A DNA stretch of 12,931 nucleotides from a bacterium (GTDB taxonomy: Bacteria > Babelota > Babeliae > Babelales > Babelaceae): contig JAJZMR010000023.1 in assembly GCA_021847535.1 (NCBI GenBank), forward strand, positions 1 through 12,931, given 5' to 3'. Each line of letters begins with the position of its first letter. Within the stretch, counting starts at the first letter, position 1. The position numbers and the translations under genes are program-made. A model generated the notes under the pieces. It did not search any database and was not told where the DNA came from. It worked only from the letters and a program-made list of their open reading frames with translations. This document shows, in pieces, positions 6,002 to 12,931 of the stretch.

Positions 6002-6463
6002 TTACAGCGTACGAGCAAGCTCCTTAAGCTCGTTCATTAATGCAACTGATAATTCTTCTGCTTCTGAGGAAGTATAACTCCAACGAACCCCAGAATCAAC
6101 CCGACTAATTATCGAACGGTCACACTTAATGTCTATAATATCGATACGAACAACATTCATCATCGGATGAACAAGTGATGGGGCGCGAATAACGCCAGCT
6201 CGCCCTAAAATACTATAGGCCACATTGCCCTCATCAAGAAAACAGAGCATAACTTTTTTCTGCCAAACCATATTATGATAACCTATATGTTCTTTATTAA
6301 TGGTCATCAAAAGACTTTCCGCCCCTTTGGGGTAAAGAGACTGAATCGGCGTTGTATGGGGAACACCTTTTTCAGAAAATGTTGCTAGGATTGCGACCGT
6401 TTTTTCTTGCTTGAGAACTTTTACCAAATCCTCTGGTAATTTTATGCCCACATTTTTTGCCAT
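6002..6463 (-). CDS. Pyridoxamine 5'-phosphate oxidase-like flavin split-barrel protein
   Basis: 153 aa. The pattern VAILATFSEKGVPHTTPI (about 23-40), followed by a strand-turn-strand region (LLMTINKEHIGYHNMVWQKKVMLCFLDEGNVAYSILGRAGVI), is typical of the PNPOx-like split barrel, which binds FMN or related cofactors as a dimer. The substrate cannot be read from sequence; this family includes oxidases, reductases and heme-binding proteins. The ATG at 6463 follows AAGGA with 5-base spacing. It lies 36 bases after hemW and 11 bases before the 350-aa gene, within the same - strand run. Proximity to HemW may hint at heme or redox chemistry, but only as a guess. The fold call is fairly sure; the biochemical role is open. 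Confidence 0.75.
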   Translation of the reverse strand: MAKNVGIKLPEDLVKVLKQEKTVAILATFSEKGVPHTTPIQSLYPKGAESLLMTINKEHIGYHNMVWQKKVMLCFLDEGNVAYSILGRAGVIRAPSLVHPMMNVVRIDIIDIKCDRSIISRVDSGVRWSYTSSEAEELSVALMNELKELARTL

Positions 6464-6499
6464 GATATCCTTATATTAAATGGTTTTATATTATTTTTT

Positions 6500-7666
6500 C
6501 TAAAGTAATGCAACAACAATTTCATTTTCTATTGCACGCCCTGATGGGGTCAGCCAAAATCGATCACTATTTCCGCTCATATGGCCAAGCATAATAAATT
6601 CTTGCACCTTTTCTGTAAAGGCTGCACACTTTTCACCCGATAATTTCGCATGAATCATCTGCCAAGAGACACCATTTTTTTGTCGTAGTCCAAGCATAAG
6701 TTCCTCGATCCACGCCTGATGCTCCGTTAATGTTTCTGCCATCACAGAAAGCCCCGCCAGATTCTCCATCGTATCAGCCGATTCAACTGTATTAAGATAT
6801 CGCATAAGATTTTTTTCATTTTGAAAACGAGATGCGCCATCAAATGAACATGCCCCCAGCCCAAAACCTTTATATGGCAATCTCTTCCAGTAAACTGTAT
6901 TATGACGTGACTCAAACCCCCTACGCGCAAAATTTGAAACCTCATATTGATCAAAACCATTACCAAGCAACGTATCAACAGTCCATTGATAAGTTGCAAT
7001 CATAGTATCATCAGTTGGAAGAATAATTTTTTTTCGAGCAACACCATAATAAAGTGGCGTATCCTCATGAACCGTCAAAAAATAAACGGATATATGCTTT
7101 ATTGGCCACAAAATAGCCGCATATATAAGCTCTTGCCATTCCTGCGTGCTTATTCCGGGCAACCCTAAAATAAGATCAACCGATAGCACTTGAAAATGTG
7201 CATGTGCGCTCTCTAATAACGAAAAAACATCCTGCGCCTTTTGATGCCTATTTAAAGAAGATAAAATAGTATTATTTAAACTTTGCACACCAATACTCAA
7301 TCGCGTAATACCCGCAGCCTTCCATGCATTTATTTTTTCTAAATTTACTGTCCCCGGATTTACCTCTAAGGTAATCTCGCATCCATCTTCTAAAGTGAAT
7401 GTATCTTTAAGTATACCAAACATGTCAAGTAGCAGGTTTGGCGGATAGGTACTCGGAGTTCCTCCACCAAAAAAGATCGTCTTTATACGCTTGCTTCCCG
7501 CATAATTGCCATAAAGAATTATCTCTTTTTTTAGTGCTTGATGATATTGTTCCATATACTCATCATGATTAGCAAGCGCAACAAATGGACAAAAATGGCA
7601 TTTATACGGACAAAAGGGCCAATGGATATAAAGAGACTCAACGTCAGCTAATTGATTAAATATCAT
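6500..7666 (-). CDS. hemW: HemW-like radical SAM protein (putative heme chaperone)
   Basis: 388 aa, the usual HemW size. The radical SAM cluster motif C-x3-C-x2-C is at Cys19, Cys23 and Cys26 in YIHWPFCPYKCHFC. GGGTPS at 67-72 binds S-adenosylmethionine. YEVSNFAR at 241-248 and HNTVYW at 255-260 match the HemW signature, and GLRQKNGVS opens the C-terminal domain. The extra cysteine that oxygen-independent coproporphyrinogen oxidase HemN has just after the motif is absent, so this is HemW, which is thought to bind heme and pass it to target proteins, rather than a heme-synthesis enzyme. The ATG at 7666 starts 4 bases after the serS stop with no Shine-Dalgarno sequence, suggesting translational coupling. 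The family is sure; the heme role is from the family. Confidence 0.92.
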   Translation of the reverse strand: MIFNQLADVESLYIHWPFCPYKCHFCPFVALANHDEYMEQYHQALKKEIILYGNYAGSKRIKTIFFGGGTPSTYPPNLLLDMFGILKDTFTLEDGCEITLEVNPGTVNLEKINAWKAAGITRLSIGVQSLNNTILSSLNRHQKAQDVFSLLESAHAHFQVLSVDLILGLPGISTQEWQELIYAAILWPIKHISVYFLTVHEDTPLYYGVARKKIILPTDDTMIATYQWTVDTLLGNGFDQYEVSNFARRGFESRHNTVYWKRLPYKGFGLGACSFDGASRFQNEKNLMRYLNTVESADTMENLAGLSVMAETLTEHQAWIEELMLGLRQKNGVSWQMIHAKLSGEKCAAFTEKVQEFIMLGHMSGNSDRFWLTPSGRAIENEIVVALL

Positions 7667-7670
7667 ATCA

Positions 7671-8909
7671 TTAAAAATCTATGGTTACACGCTTTAAACA
7701 ATCTGGCCATGCAATGGTGCCGTTTGCCTGCTGGTACGTTTCCATAATAGCAACCATTAAACGCGGCAAAGCTAATGAAGACGTATTAAGGGTATAGGCA
7801 TATTGAGCCTTGTCTTGTGGTTGCCGTTTAAAACGAATACCGGTCCTTCGCGCCTGAAAATCGGTGCAGTTGCTGCTTGACGAAACCTCATAATAAGCAT
7901 TTTGTCCGGGCATCCACACTTCAATATCGTATGTTTTAAATGAAGGAAAGGAACAATCTTGAGCGGCCAAAAGGCTTATACGATAATGAAGTCCCAGTTT
8001 TTGCAAAAGCGCTTCGGCACAGGTAACCATTCGTTCATGTTCAATTTGGGCATCCTCTGGGGCACAAACCGTATATAATTCAACTTTTTCAAATTGATGT
8101 ATGCGGATAAGTCCACGTTCATGTGCTCCATGAGTACCAGCCTCTCTTCTAAAACAGCTGGTCCAGGATGTTGATCTTTGGGGCAGATCAGAGGCAGACA
8201 AAATAGTATCTCGATACATATTAGTAATATTAACTTCTGCCGTGGGCGTTAAATACAACTGATCATTATTAATCGAATAGACACTATCTTGAAAAATTGG
8301 AAAATTACTTGCATTAATAAGTGATTGTTCATTTACCAAATAGGGCGGTAATAGTGGGTTGTAACCATGCGCCTTGTTATTATTAAGCATCATAATAGTT
8401 AAAGAATAAAGCATTCTGACCGCATCACCCTTATACAAGGCAAAATTTGTTCCAGTCATGGCAGCAGCTGCTTCAAAATCAAACCAACTTAATGATTTAC
8501 CTAATTCAACATGATTTTTTACCGCAAAATCAAAAACTGGCTTTTGGCCAACCTCTTTTATTACTTTATTAGCTTCTTTATTACCTTCAGGAATCTCTTC
8601 TGATGGCAGATTAGGACAGCGAAGATATAACTCCATAAAATCATGCTCAAGCTCCTGAAAAGAGCTCTCCTTTTTTTTAAGGTCCTTGCTTATAGCCTGG
8701 GATTCTTCTCTCAAAGCCTGTGTAAGCCCCCCCTGCGCTTCTTTTGCTAAGCGATTTTTTTCAGCACGCAAAAATTCTATATCACGCTTCATAAAACCAT
8801 GTTTTTTTTCAAGCTCAACAAAAATTTCAGCGGGAAATTGTGGATCTTTTTTTAAGACCAGTTGCTTAAATTTTTCAGGCAATTCACGTACGAAAAGTAA
8901 ATTAATCAT
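7671..8909 (-). CDS. serS: Seryl-tRNA synthetase
   Basis: 412 aa, normal length for this class II enzyme, which charges tRNA-Ser with serine in the cytoplasm. The N-terminal arm (about 30-95) is the coiled coil that contacts the long arm of tRNA-Ser. TPTAEV at 221-226 is the serine pocket. Motif 2 spans 253-277 (FRREAGTHGAHERGLIRIHQFEKVE), SSSNCTDFQARR is at 344-355, and motif 3 is around 371-388 (YTLNTSSLALPRLMVAI). In motif 3 the usual LNGSGLA reads LNTSSLA, a mild departure. The ATG at 8909 has a modest AAAGAG ribosome binding site 6 bases upstream. It leads the serS-hemW-split-barrel-350-aa run and lies after the HU terminator, so it has its own start of transcription; a TATATA at about 8927-8932 on the - strand may be its -10 box. 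Confidence 0.97.
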   Translation of the reverse strand: MINLLFVRELPEKFKQLVLKKDPQFPAEIFVELEKKHGFMKRDIEFLRAEKNRLAKEAQGGLTQALREESQAISKDLKKKESSFQELEHDFMELYLRCPNLPSEEIPEGNKEANKVIKEVGQKPVFDFAVKNHVELGKSLSWFDFEAAAAMTGTNFALYKGDAVRMLYSLTIMMLNNNKAHGYNPLLPPYLVNEQSLINASNFPIFQDSVYSINNDQLYLTPTAEVNITNMYRDTILSASDLPQRSTSWTSCFRREAGTHGAHERGLIRIHQFEKVELYTVCAPEDAQIEHERMVTCAEALLQKLGLHYRISLLAAQDCSFPSFKTYDIEVWMPGQNAYYEVSSSSNCTDFQARRTGIRFKRQPQDKAQYAYTLNTSSLALPRLMVAIMETYQQANGTIAWPDCLKRVTIDF

Positions 8910-8980
8910 AGGAAGCTCTTTCGTATTCTATATATAACAGCTTTCAACAGAATACTTAAAATCCCAAAAAGTTGCAAAGA

Positions 8981-9005
8981 AAAAGCCGCCTTTACAGCGG
9001 CTTTT
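8981..9005 (-). terminator. Rho-independent terminator of the HU gene
   Basis: The 9-bp stem AAAAGCCGC/GCGGCTTTT (8981-8989 with 8997-9005) has a 7-base loop. On the - strand it runs into TTTTTCTTT. It separates HU from serS. Confidence 0.88.
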
Positions 9006-9042
9006 GAAAGAGTAAAAGCTTATTATTTAAAGTAATCTATAC

Positions 9043-9321
9043 TTAAACTTGACGTACAGCTTCTTTAAAGTTTTTACCTGCTTTAAATTTTGGAACATTC
9101 GTTTTTGGAAGACGAATTTTTTCCTTAGTTGCTGGATTAATACCGTTACGCTCTGGTCGCTGTGCAAGCGAGAAAGTTCCAAATCCTGACCATTGCAGTT
9201 TGTTTCCTTTTTTCAAGGTGCGCATGACAATACGTGTCAAGGCATCAAGAACACGGGTGATATCTTTCTTGCTGAAAGTAGTCTCTTCGCTTAGCGAATC
9301 TATTAACTCAGTCTTATTCAT
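9043..9321 (-). CDS. hup: HU-family DNA-binding protein
   Basis: 92 aa from the ATG at 9321, the standard HU length. It forms dimers that bend and compact DNA in the nucleoid. MNKTELIDSL is the classic N-terminus; WSGFGTFSL at 44-52 is the core strand region, and the DNA-gripping arm is at about 55-72, with RPERNGINPATKEKIRLP carrying the intercalating Pro63. The frame stays open upstream to a TTG at 9372, but AAGGAG at 9328-9333, 6 bases from the ATG, and family homology fix the start at 9321. It has its own promoter, a palindrome in the leader and a terminator, so it is a single-gene unit. IHF subunits are related, but the sequence suits HU better. Confidence 0.96.
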   Translation of the reverse strand: MNKTELIDSLSEETTFSKKDITRVLDALTRIVMRTLKKGNKLQWSGFGTFSLAQRPERNGINPATKEKIRLPKTNVPKFKAGKNFKEAVRQV

Positions 9322-9327
9322 AAGACG

Positions 9328-9333
9328 CTCCTT
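9328..9333 (-). promoter_or_regulatory. Ribosome binding site of HU
   Basis: AAGGAG on the - strand, 6 bases before ATG 9321. It rules out the longer TTG-started reading frame from 9372. Confidence 0.85.
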
Positions 9334-9377
9334 GAGATATATAGGTTTGTTTGTAACACTGTTTGTAATCAAGTAAA

Positions 9378-9399
9378 CTACTTATCAGATGATAAGTAG
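9378..9399. promoter_or_regulatory. Perfect 9-bp inverted repeat in the HU leader (operator or RNA hairpin)
   Basis: CTACTTATC and GATAAGTAG flank a 4-base AGAT centre. Relative to the proposed HU promoter it falls roughly at +10 to +32 of the transcript. It could bind a repressor dimer or HU itself, or fold in the RNA leader. It lacks a U-run, so it is not a plain terminator. Confidence 0.6.
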
Positions 9400-9416
9400 C
9401 GCATTATGATCACTAA

Positions 9417-9447
9417 AATATACTAATTTCATTTAATACTTTGTCAA
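9417..9447 (-). promoter_or_regulatory. Promoter of the HU gene
   Basis: On the - strand, a perfect TTGACA (9442-9447) is followed after 19 bases by TATATT (9417-9422). The spacing is slightly long. The same site read on + gives TTGTCA, which could serve as a -35 box for divergent tatD with TCATAA at 9466-9471, but that is weaker. Confidence 0.6.
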
Positions 9448-9487
9448 TAAAAAAATAAAAAAAAATCATAACATAAAGAGAAACCTC

Positions 9488-10354
9488 ATGATTTCATACG
9501 ATTCAACATTCTCATTAATAGATACTCATTGCCACCTTTTACACATAATTAATAAAAGCACTATTTCAGCTTTTTCACCACAAGAATTGCAGGAAATAAA
9601 AAAAATACTCCATCAGGCAGCTTTAAAAAATATTACGCACGTCATTGAAGTTGGCACAACCGCGATAGACAGCATATTATGCGTAGAGCTCGCAAAAATA
9701 TTTAAAAATGTTTTTCCTGTCGTTGGAATTCACCCTCATGAAGCAAACATACATTATCAAAAAACAGCCATCGCTGGAAATATTTCCGTGATAAAAAATC
9801 TTTTAGAAGTGCATACTGAAAAAATTGTTGGTATTGGCGAATGTGGACTTGATAAACATTACCCAGATCATAACCTCGAAGCCCAACAAGCTCTCTTTGA
9901 GGCACAAATAGAATTAGCGCTCACCTATAACAAAGCACTTGTGGTCCATACCCGTGATGCAGAACAAGAGACCTATGCGATCCTGGAACGATACAAAACT
10001 GATTTAAAGCGAGTTGTTATTCATTGTTACTCAAATTCACTCGACTTTGCACAAGCAGTTACCTCGTGGGGATGGTATTTAGGTATCGGGGGGACGGTGA
10101 CCTATCCAAAAAATACACAACTACGTGAAATAGTTAAAAAAGTGGGGCTGTCATCAATTGTTTTAGAAACGGATGCCCCTTTTTTGCCACCGCAAATTAT
10201 ACGTGGAAAAACAAATGCACCGGAACATATACAGACTATCGCACACTATCTGGCTGATTTGCTTGAAAAAAATATTGAAGAAGTTGCCCGCATAACAACC
10301 TGTAATAGTGAACGACTTTTTGAGTATCATAGCAGTGGAGCACAATGTAGCTAA
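9488..10354 (+). CDS. tatD: TatD-family metal-dependent DNase
   Basis: 288 aa, slightly longer than the common 255-265. It is a TIM-barrel hydrolase of the amidohydrolase superfamily; family members cleave DNA from the 3' end and have roles in DNA repair or quality control. Metal ligands are visible: His14 and His16 in IDTHCH, Glu118 in GIGECGLD, His154 in VVHTRD, His179 in VIHCYS and Asp229 in LETDAPFL. GIHPHE at 80-85 is also typical. An insertion of about 20 residues after the HxH motif (20-45) accounts for the extra length. AAGAG about 7-8 bases before the ATG is the ribosome binding site. It is divergent from HU and convergent with the YdjM-type gene; the 34-base gap 10355-10388 has no convincing terminator. 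The family is certain; the natural substrate is not. Confidence 0.95.
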   Translation: MISYDSTFSLIDTHCHLLHIINKSTISAFSPQELQEIKKILHQAALKNITHVIEVGTTAIDSILCVELAKIFKNVFPVVGIHPHEANIHYQKTAIAGNISVIKNLLEVHTEKIVGIGECGLDKHYPDHNLEAQQALFEAQIELALTYNKALVVHTRDAEQETYAILERYKTDLKRVVIHCYSNSLDFAQAVTSWGWYLGIGGTVTYPKNTQLREIVKKVGLSSIVLETDAPFLPPQIIRGKTNAPEHIQTIAHYLADLLEKNIEEVARITTCNSERLFEYHSSGAQCS

Positions 10355-10388
10355 CGCTCTTTGCTATTCATCGTCTTTCTCTATCGTG

Positions 10389-10838
10389 CTAAAATTTTTT
10401 AAGCCCATCAGCCCAAAGATGGGACGTAACCCCAGCCAAAAAGAAAATCGTATTATAAAGTATTCTGTATGTATAAGTTGCGTGGAACAAACCAGTGTAA
10501 ACCACAACACTCATACCTAAAAAGACGAGGAAATAGCGTGAGTGAAACAGCGTACGGTGGTGAACCATCAAGGGCAAACAAGAGACTATTCCGACAATCG
10601 TGCCAGTTACATAATGCTTCAGGTAAAAAAGCATAAGCATGAGAATAAAAACCATACAATAGATAATTCTTTGAATTTTGCTTTTTGTATCAATATCAGG
10701 AAACAATGAACCAATAAGCGTATAGATAAGTAATTCAATTTTCCGCTCAAGAGCAAGTGGTCCTAAAAACAGAACTCCATACAACACCAGGATATAAGTT
10801 AAAAACCCCACAAAAAGATGTGTCTTATGTGTCGGCAC
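10389..10838 (-). CDS. YdjM-family membrane-bound metal-dependent hydrolase
   Basis: 149 aa with a GTG start. Motifs of the YdjM (LexA-regulated inner-membrane) hydrolase family are visible: PTHKTH at 2-7, GSLFPDID at 43-50, HHRTLFHS at 93-100 and AGVTSHLWAD at 135-144. The conserved His and Asp residues probably bind metal. Four or so hydrophobic segments place it in the inner membrane. The biochemical substrate of the family is not firmly known. The GTG at 10838 is supported by AAAGGAG (10847-10853), 8 bases upstream. Its first 14 bases overlap the end of the SpoIID-like gene, so the two are translationally linked. E. coli ydjM is in the SOS response; no LexA box is visible here, since the gene lies inside an operon. 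It is shorter than E. coli YdjM. Confidence 0.82.
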   Translation of the reverse strand: MPTHKTHLFVGFLTYILVLYGVLFLGPLALERKIELLIYTLIGSLFPDIDTKSKIQRIIYCMVFILMLMLFYLKHYVTGTIVGIVSCLPLMVHHRTLFHSRYFLVFLGMSVVVYTGLFHATYTYRILYNTIFFLAGVTSHLWADGLKKF

Positions 10839-11940
10839 TCGTTAAACTCCTTTGTGGTTCAACCTTAACAAGCTTCATCAGTTCAGTTCCTGGATAATAA
10901 TAATCAAGTATCTGTTTTTCGGTAAAACCCTTTTTTACCATAGCCCGAACACCCCATTGGCACACGCCCATATGATGGCCAAAACCTTTACCCGTAAATT
11001 TAAATATTTTTTCTTCTTTTTTAATAGTGTAACAAAAACTACGAATGTCTTTGCAAAGTCGATACATAGTAGCACCCGAAATTTTTTTATGCGATCTACC
11101 AGTTCTTACCTCAATTTCTGTGACCTTTCCCGCTTTGTCTGTTGTGACACGCACATCTTTTATATGCTTAAGTCCAGAAAATTCTGTTTCTAAAAGCTCG
11201 ATCAATGCGGTCTGTTCAAAAGAGATCTGCCAAGAATATAATTTGCATTCACTACAATATTCACATGCATAAGGACGGGCAAGATATGGGTCACTTTTAA
11301 AATCAAAACCGGAAATATGTGCCGGAATAATACCCCCACAACAAGAATCATACATGGCAATAATAGGGCGCTTATGGTAAGTGATAATAATATTTTGTGT
11401 CTCTTGTACCGCCTGCATGAGATGATCAAAATTATGCAACCCTTTATATGTTTGGTGAATATTGGTAGACTTTATATCATAAAGTGGCTTTTTTTTCATG
11501 CTTTGTGCTGCTAGAATTTTATGAACTGCATACGTGCGCACCATGATAGCAAAAACTTTATTCACTTCAAGCGGCCAGCCGGGCCAACTTTCTGAACGCA
11601 ATACACTGTACACATATTCTTCCAAAGGGATATTGTTAATAACATACCAACGCTTCTCCTGGACAATAAGTGCCAGATCTCCCGAATAACAGGTATCCTG
11701 ATACCAAAATTTGCTATCCTTTGGGCTGATACGTAAACCATTTTTATTCAGCTGCTTACCATTGCAGGACAATAGAGTATCTTTAAAAACACACAAAAAT
11801 TTTTTATCGGCAACAACAAACTGCTTTTCGCCCATTTCTTCCACAGGGCCAGAATCTAACAAAACCCTCACATAGCAAGCATGTAGTGTTGATAACACAA
11901 CAAATAACATATAAATAATTTTTTTAAAAAGATTAAACAT
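10825..11940 (-). CDS. SpoIID/LytB-domain protein, probable exported peptidoglycan lytic transglycosylase
   Basis: 371 aa from the ATG at 11940. SpoIID-type enzymes cut glycan strands that lack peptide stems. Residues 1-22 form an export signal ending LHAC; Cys22 could be lipidated, but His in the lipobox is unusual. The core block EEYVYSVLRSESWPGWPLE holds the presumed catalytic Glu117. YDSCCGG (197-203) and GFGHHMGVCQWG (319-330), followed by YYPGTEL, are family hallmarks. Three cysteines at 226, 229 and 232 (CEYCSEC) could bind zinc, as Cys/His residues do in clostridial SpoIID. An in-frame TTG at 11949 exists but lacks a ribosome binding site; the ATG has GGA close by and gives a typical leader. 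It overlaps the RNase H gene by 8 bases and the YdjM-type gene by 14. No sporulation genes are seen, so a role in cell-wall remodelling or division is more likely. Confidence 0.87.
   Translation of the reverse strand: MFNLFKKIIYMLFVVLSTLHACYVRVLLDSGPVEEMGEKQFVVADKKFLCVFKDTLLSCNGKQLNKNGLRISPKDSKFWYQDTCYSGDLALIVQEKRWYVINNIPLEEYVYSVLRSESWPGWPLEVNKVFAIMVRTYAVHKILAAQSMKKKPLYDIKSTNIHQTYKGLHNFDHLMQAVQETQNIIITYHKRPIIAMYDSCCGGIIPAHISGFDFKSDPYLARPYACEYCSECKLYSWQISFEQTALIELLETEFSGLKHIKDVRVTTDKAGKVTEIEVRTGRSHKKISGATMYRLCKDIRSFCYTIKKEEKIFKFTGKGFGHHMGVCQWGVRAMVKKGFTEKQILDYYYPGTELMKLVKVEPQRSLTSADT
10847..10853 (-). promoter_or_regulatory. Ribosome binding site fixing the GTG start of the YdjM-type gene
   Basis: AAAGGAG on the - strand, 8 bases before GTG 10838. 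It lies within the 3' end of the SpoIID-like coding region. Confidence 0.75.
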
Positions 11941-12418
11941 CCGTTCCAATCAACGGTATAAGAGGTGCCGGGATCGGTATTTTGTTATCAAGCGCCCTGT
12001 TGGCAAGCATATCTGCATGCGTATTGTGAGCACGCAATACATGAGTCACTCGATGCGGAATATGAACAAGTAATTCCTTTGCACGCCCAAACAACGTGCG
12101 TAGTGTAGAATCTTTTACCTTATAAAGACCATTAATTTGCTTAACAAGCAATTCTGAATCAGAAATAATCAGTAACTCATCACTTGAGGAAATATATTTT
12201 TCAACATAAAAAAGCCCTACCAGAAGAGCACTGTACTCAGCCTGATTATTTGTTTTTATGCCGATATAATAACCATGCTCTTCAAGAATATTGTCATTTT
12301 TTTTGATGACGCAGCCAACAGATGAAATGCCGGGATTACCGCGCGAAGCACCATCAATATATAAAACAATAACCCCTATTTGATCGTGCACTTGAGAAAA
12401 AATTGTTAATTGATTCAT
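11933..12418 (-). CDS. rnhA: RNase HI-family protein
   Basis: 161 aa. RNase HI cuts the RNA strand of RNA-DNA hybrids, removing primers and R-loops. The four acidic catalytic residues are all present: Asp22 in YIDGASRGNPG, Glu61 in NNQAEYSAL, Asp87 in SDSELLVKQ and Asp136 in RAHNTHADMLANRAL. The compact form, without the basic protrusion of E. coli RnhA, resembles the RNase HI-like proteins of many Gram-positive bacteria and archaea. The start ATG overlaps the stop of the upstream zinc-ribbon gene as ATGA, a classic coupled arrangement; no separate ribosome binding site is seen. The C-terminus overlaps the SpoIID-like start by 8 bases. The enzyme class is sure; the symbol is by family, since a separate RNase H may exist elsewhere in the genome. 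Confidence 0.9.
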   Translation of the reverse strand: MNQLTIFSQVHDQIGVIVLYIDGASRGNPGISSVGCVIKKNDNILEEHGYYIGIKTNNQAEYSALLVGLFYVEKYISSSDELLIISDSELLVKQINGLYKVKDSTLRTLFGRAKELLVHIPHRVTHVLRAHNTHADMLANRALDNKIPIPAPLIPLIGTDV

Positions 12419-12931
12419 GATACATTACAATACAAAAGTCTGTAACAATTTCTACACGGTACCAATTTATGCTTACGAATATCGACTAAATCCTGCATTG
12501 CAACGGTATTATAGCAAGCAGAACAAGCATTTTTATCAAGAAGAACAACAGGATTAGATATATTTTGTTTCATAGAAAAAAATTTTTCAACCATTTCAGG
12601 ATTCACCTGGTGCATAAGCTTATTGCATGTATCAACATGCTCAGTTTCCTGCGCAACAAGATCAGTAATTTTTTGGTCAATAATAGTCAGCGAATCAGCG
12701 GTATTTTTACGTAAAATAACAATATTAAAATCTATTTCTGCAACTTTTTTTTCAAGCTGTTCATAATCTTCAAACAAAGTAAACAGTTTATTTTCCTGCC
12801 TATCAAGATCTTCGGCAATCGTTTTGAGTTCCTGTTCCAGCAAAAAATATTCCTTGGACGAAGAGGCGGCCTCGATCTTATTTTTAAGTGAACGCTGCCG
12901 ATTTTTTAAAACCTTAATATCCAGCTCTTGT
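12415..12931 (-). CDS. Coiled-coil protein with C-terminal C4 zinc ribbon (zf-RING_7 / CT398-like), 5' end beyond window
   Basis: Partial: at least 171 aa, open to the window edge with no stop. A TTG at 12843 is an artificial start, because the frame continues upstream with coiled-coil residues. The visible part is a long charged helix pair rich in Leu, Glu, Lys and Gln, followed by a zinc ribbon with CSAC and CRNC pairs (coded at about 12520-12440). The layout of coiled coil plus IRKHKLVPCRNCYRLLYC matches the CT398/HP0958 family, known as adaptors or chaperones for secretion, flagellar or sigma-factor proteins in some bacteria. Such proteins are often around 240 aa, so about 70 residues are probably missing. 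It is the first visible gene of the RNase H-SpoIID-YdjM operon. The family is likely; the partner here is unknown. Confidence 0.85.
   Translation of the reverse strand, partial: QELDIKVLKNRQRSLKNKIEAASSSKEYFLLEQELKTIAEDLDRQENKLFTLFEDYEQLEKKVAEIDFNIVILRKNTADSLTIIDQKITDLVAQETEHVDTCNKLMHQVNPEMVEKFFSMKQNISNPVVLLDKNACSACYNTVAMQDLVDIRKHKLVPCRNCYRLLYCNVS

Noticed and set aside
6500..7666. Oxygen-independent coproporphyrinogen oxidase HemN
   Set aside because: The extra HemN cysteine after the CxxxCxxC motif is missing, and the HNTVYW and GLRQKNGVS motifs fit HemW.
9322..9372. 17-residue N-terminal extension of HU from a TTG
   Set aside because: The AAGGAG site and HU family alignment place the start at 9321.
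10404..10423. Terminator hairpin at the end of the YdjM-type gene
   Set aside because: The 6-bp inverted repeat lies inside the coding region and is followed by an A-run on the - strand rather than a U-run.
11941..11949. TTG start for the SpoIID-like gene
   Set aside because: No ribosome binding site precedes it, and the ATG at 11940 begins a typical export signal.

Overview
The window is AT-rich and bacterial, with the standard genetic code. The housekeeping set is SecD, SerS, HU, TatD, HemW, a PgsA-type enzyme, RNase HI and two tRNAs. Short Sec-type leaders, small secreted proteins and insertion-sequence ends suggest a host-associated bacterium with a reduced gene set. The candidate phylum Dependentiae (TM6) would fit, but this is inference: no marker gene in the window fixes the taxon.

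Region 1 (1-2570) looks like a mobile, accessory island. It starts with what resembles one end of an IS21-family element. Next comes a secreted macro-domain protein (201-842, +), then a compact inverted-repeat element that can fold as a three-way junction (881-943). A complete IS982-family insertion sequence follows (1019-1992, transposase on -), and then a small secreted Cys-containing protein of unknown function (2029-2508, +) that ends in a strong hairpin terminator. The two secreted genes are the likeliest host-interaction or effector candidates here.

Region 2 (2591-9321) is a housekeeping block, all on the - strand. In transcription order it reads HU (hup) with its own promoter and terminator; serS-hemW-flavin split-barrel protein-350-aa protein of unknown function; tRNA-Leu(GAG); secD; tRNA-Met(CAT); pgsA. 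Several genes are tightly packed. hemW starts 4 nt after the serS stop, and pgsA starts 5 nt after the tRNA-Met CCA end.

Region 3 (9373-12931): tatD runs on + from a gap it shares with divergent HU. It converges on a compact - strand operon of overlapping genes: a zinc-ribbon coiled-coil protein (cut by the window edge), an RNase HI-like protein, a SpoIID/LytB-like glycan-cleaving protein and a YdjM-family membrane hydrolase. Adjacent genes in this operon overlap by 4, 8 and 14 nt.

The shared themes of the core genes are the envelope (SecD export, phospholipid synthesis, SpoIID-like peptidoglycan cleavage, YdjM-like membrane hydrolase), translation (SerS, tRNAs) and nucleic-acid upkeep (HU, RNase H, TatD). 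No gene-free stretch exceeds 300 bases. I saw no CRISPR array, rRNA or replication origin.
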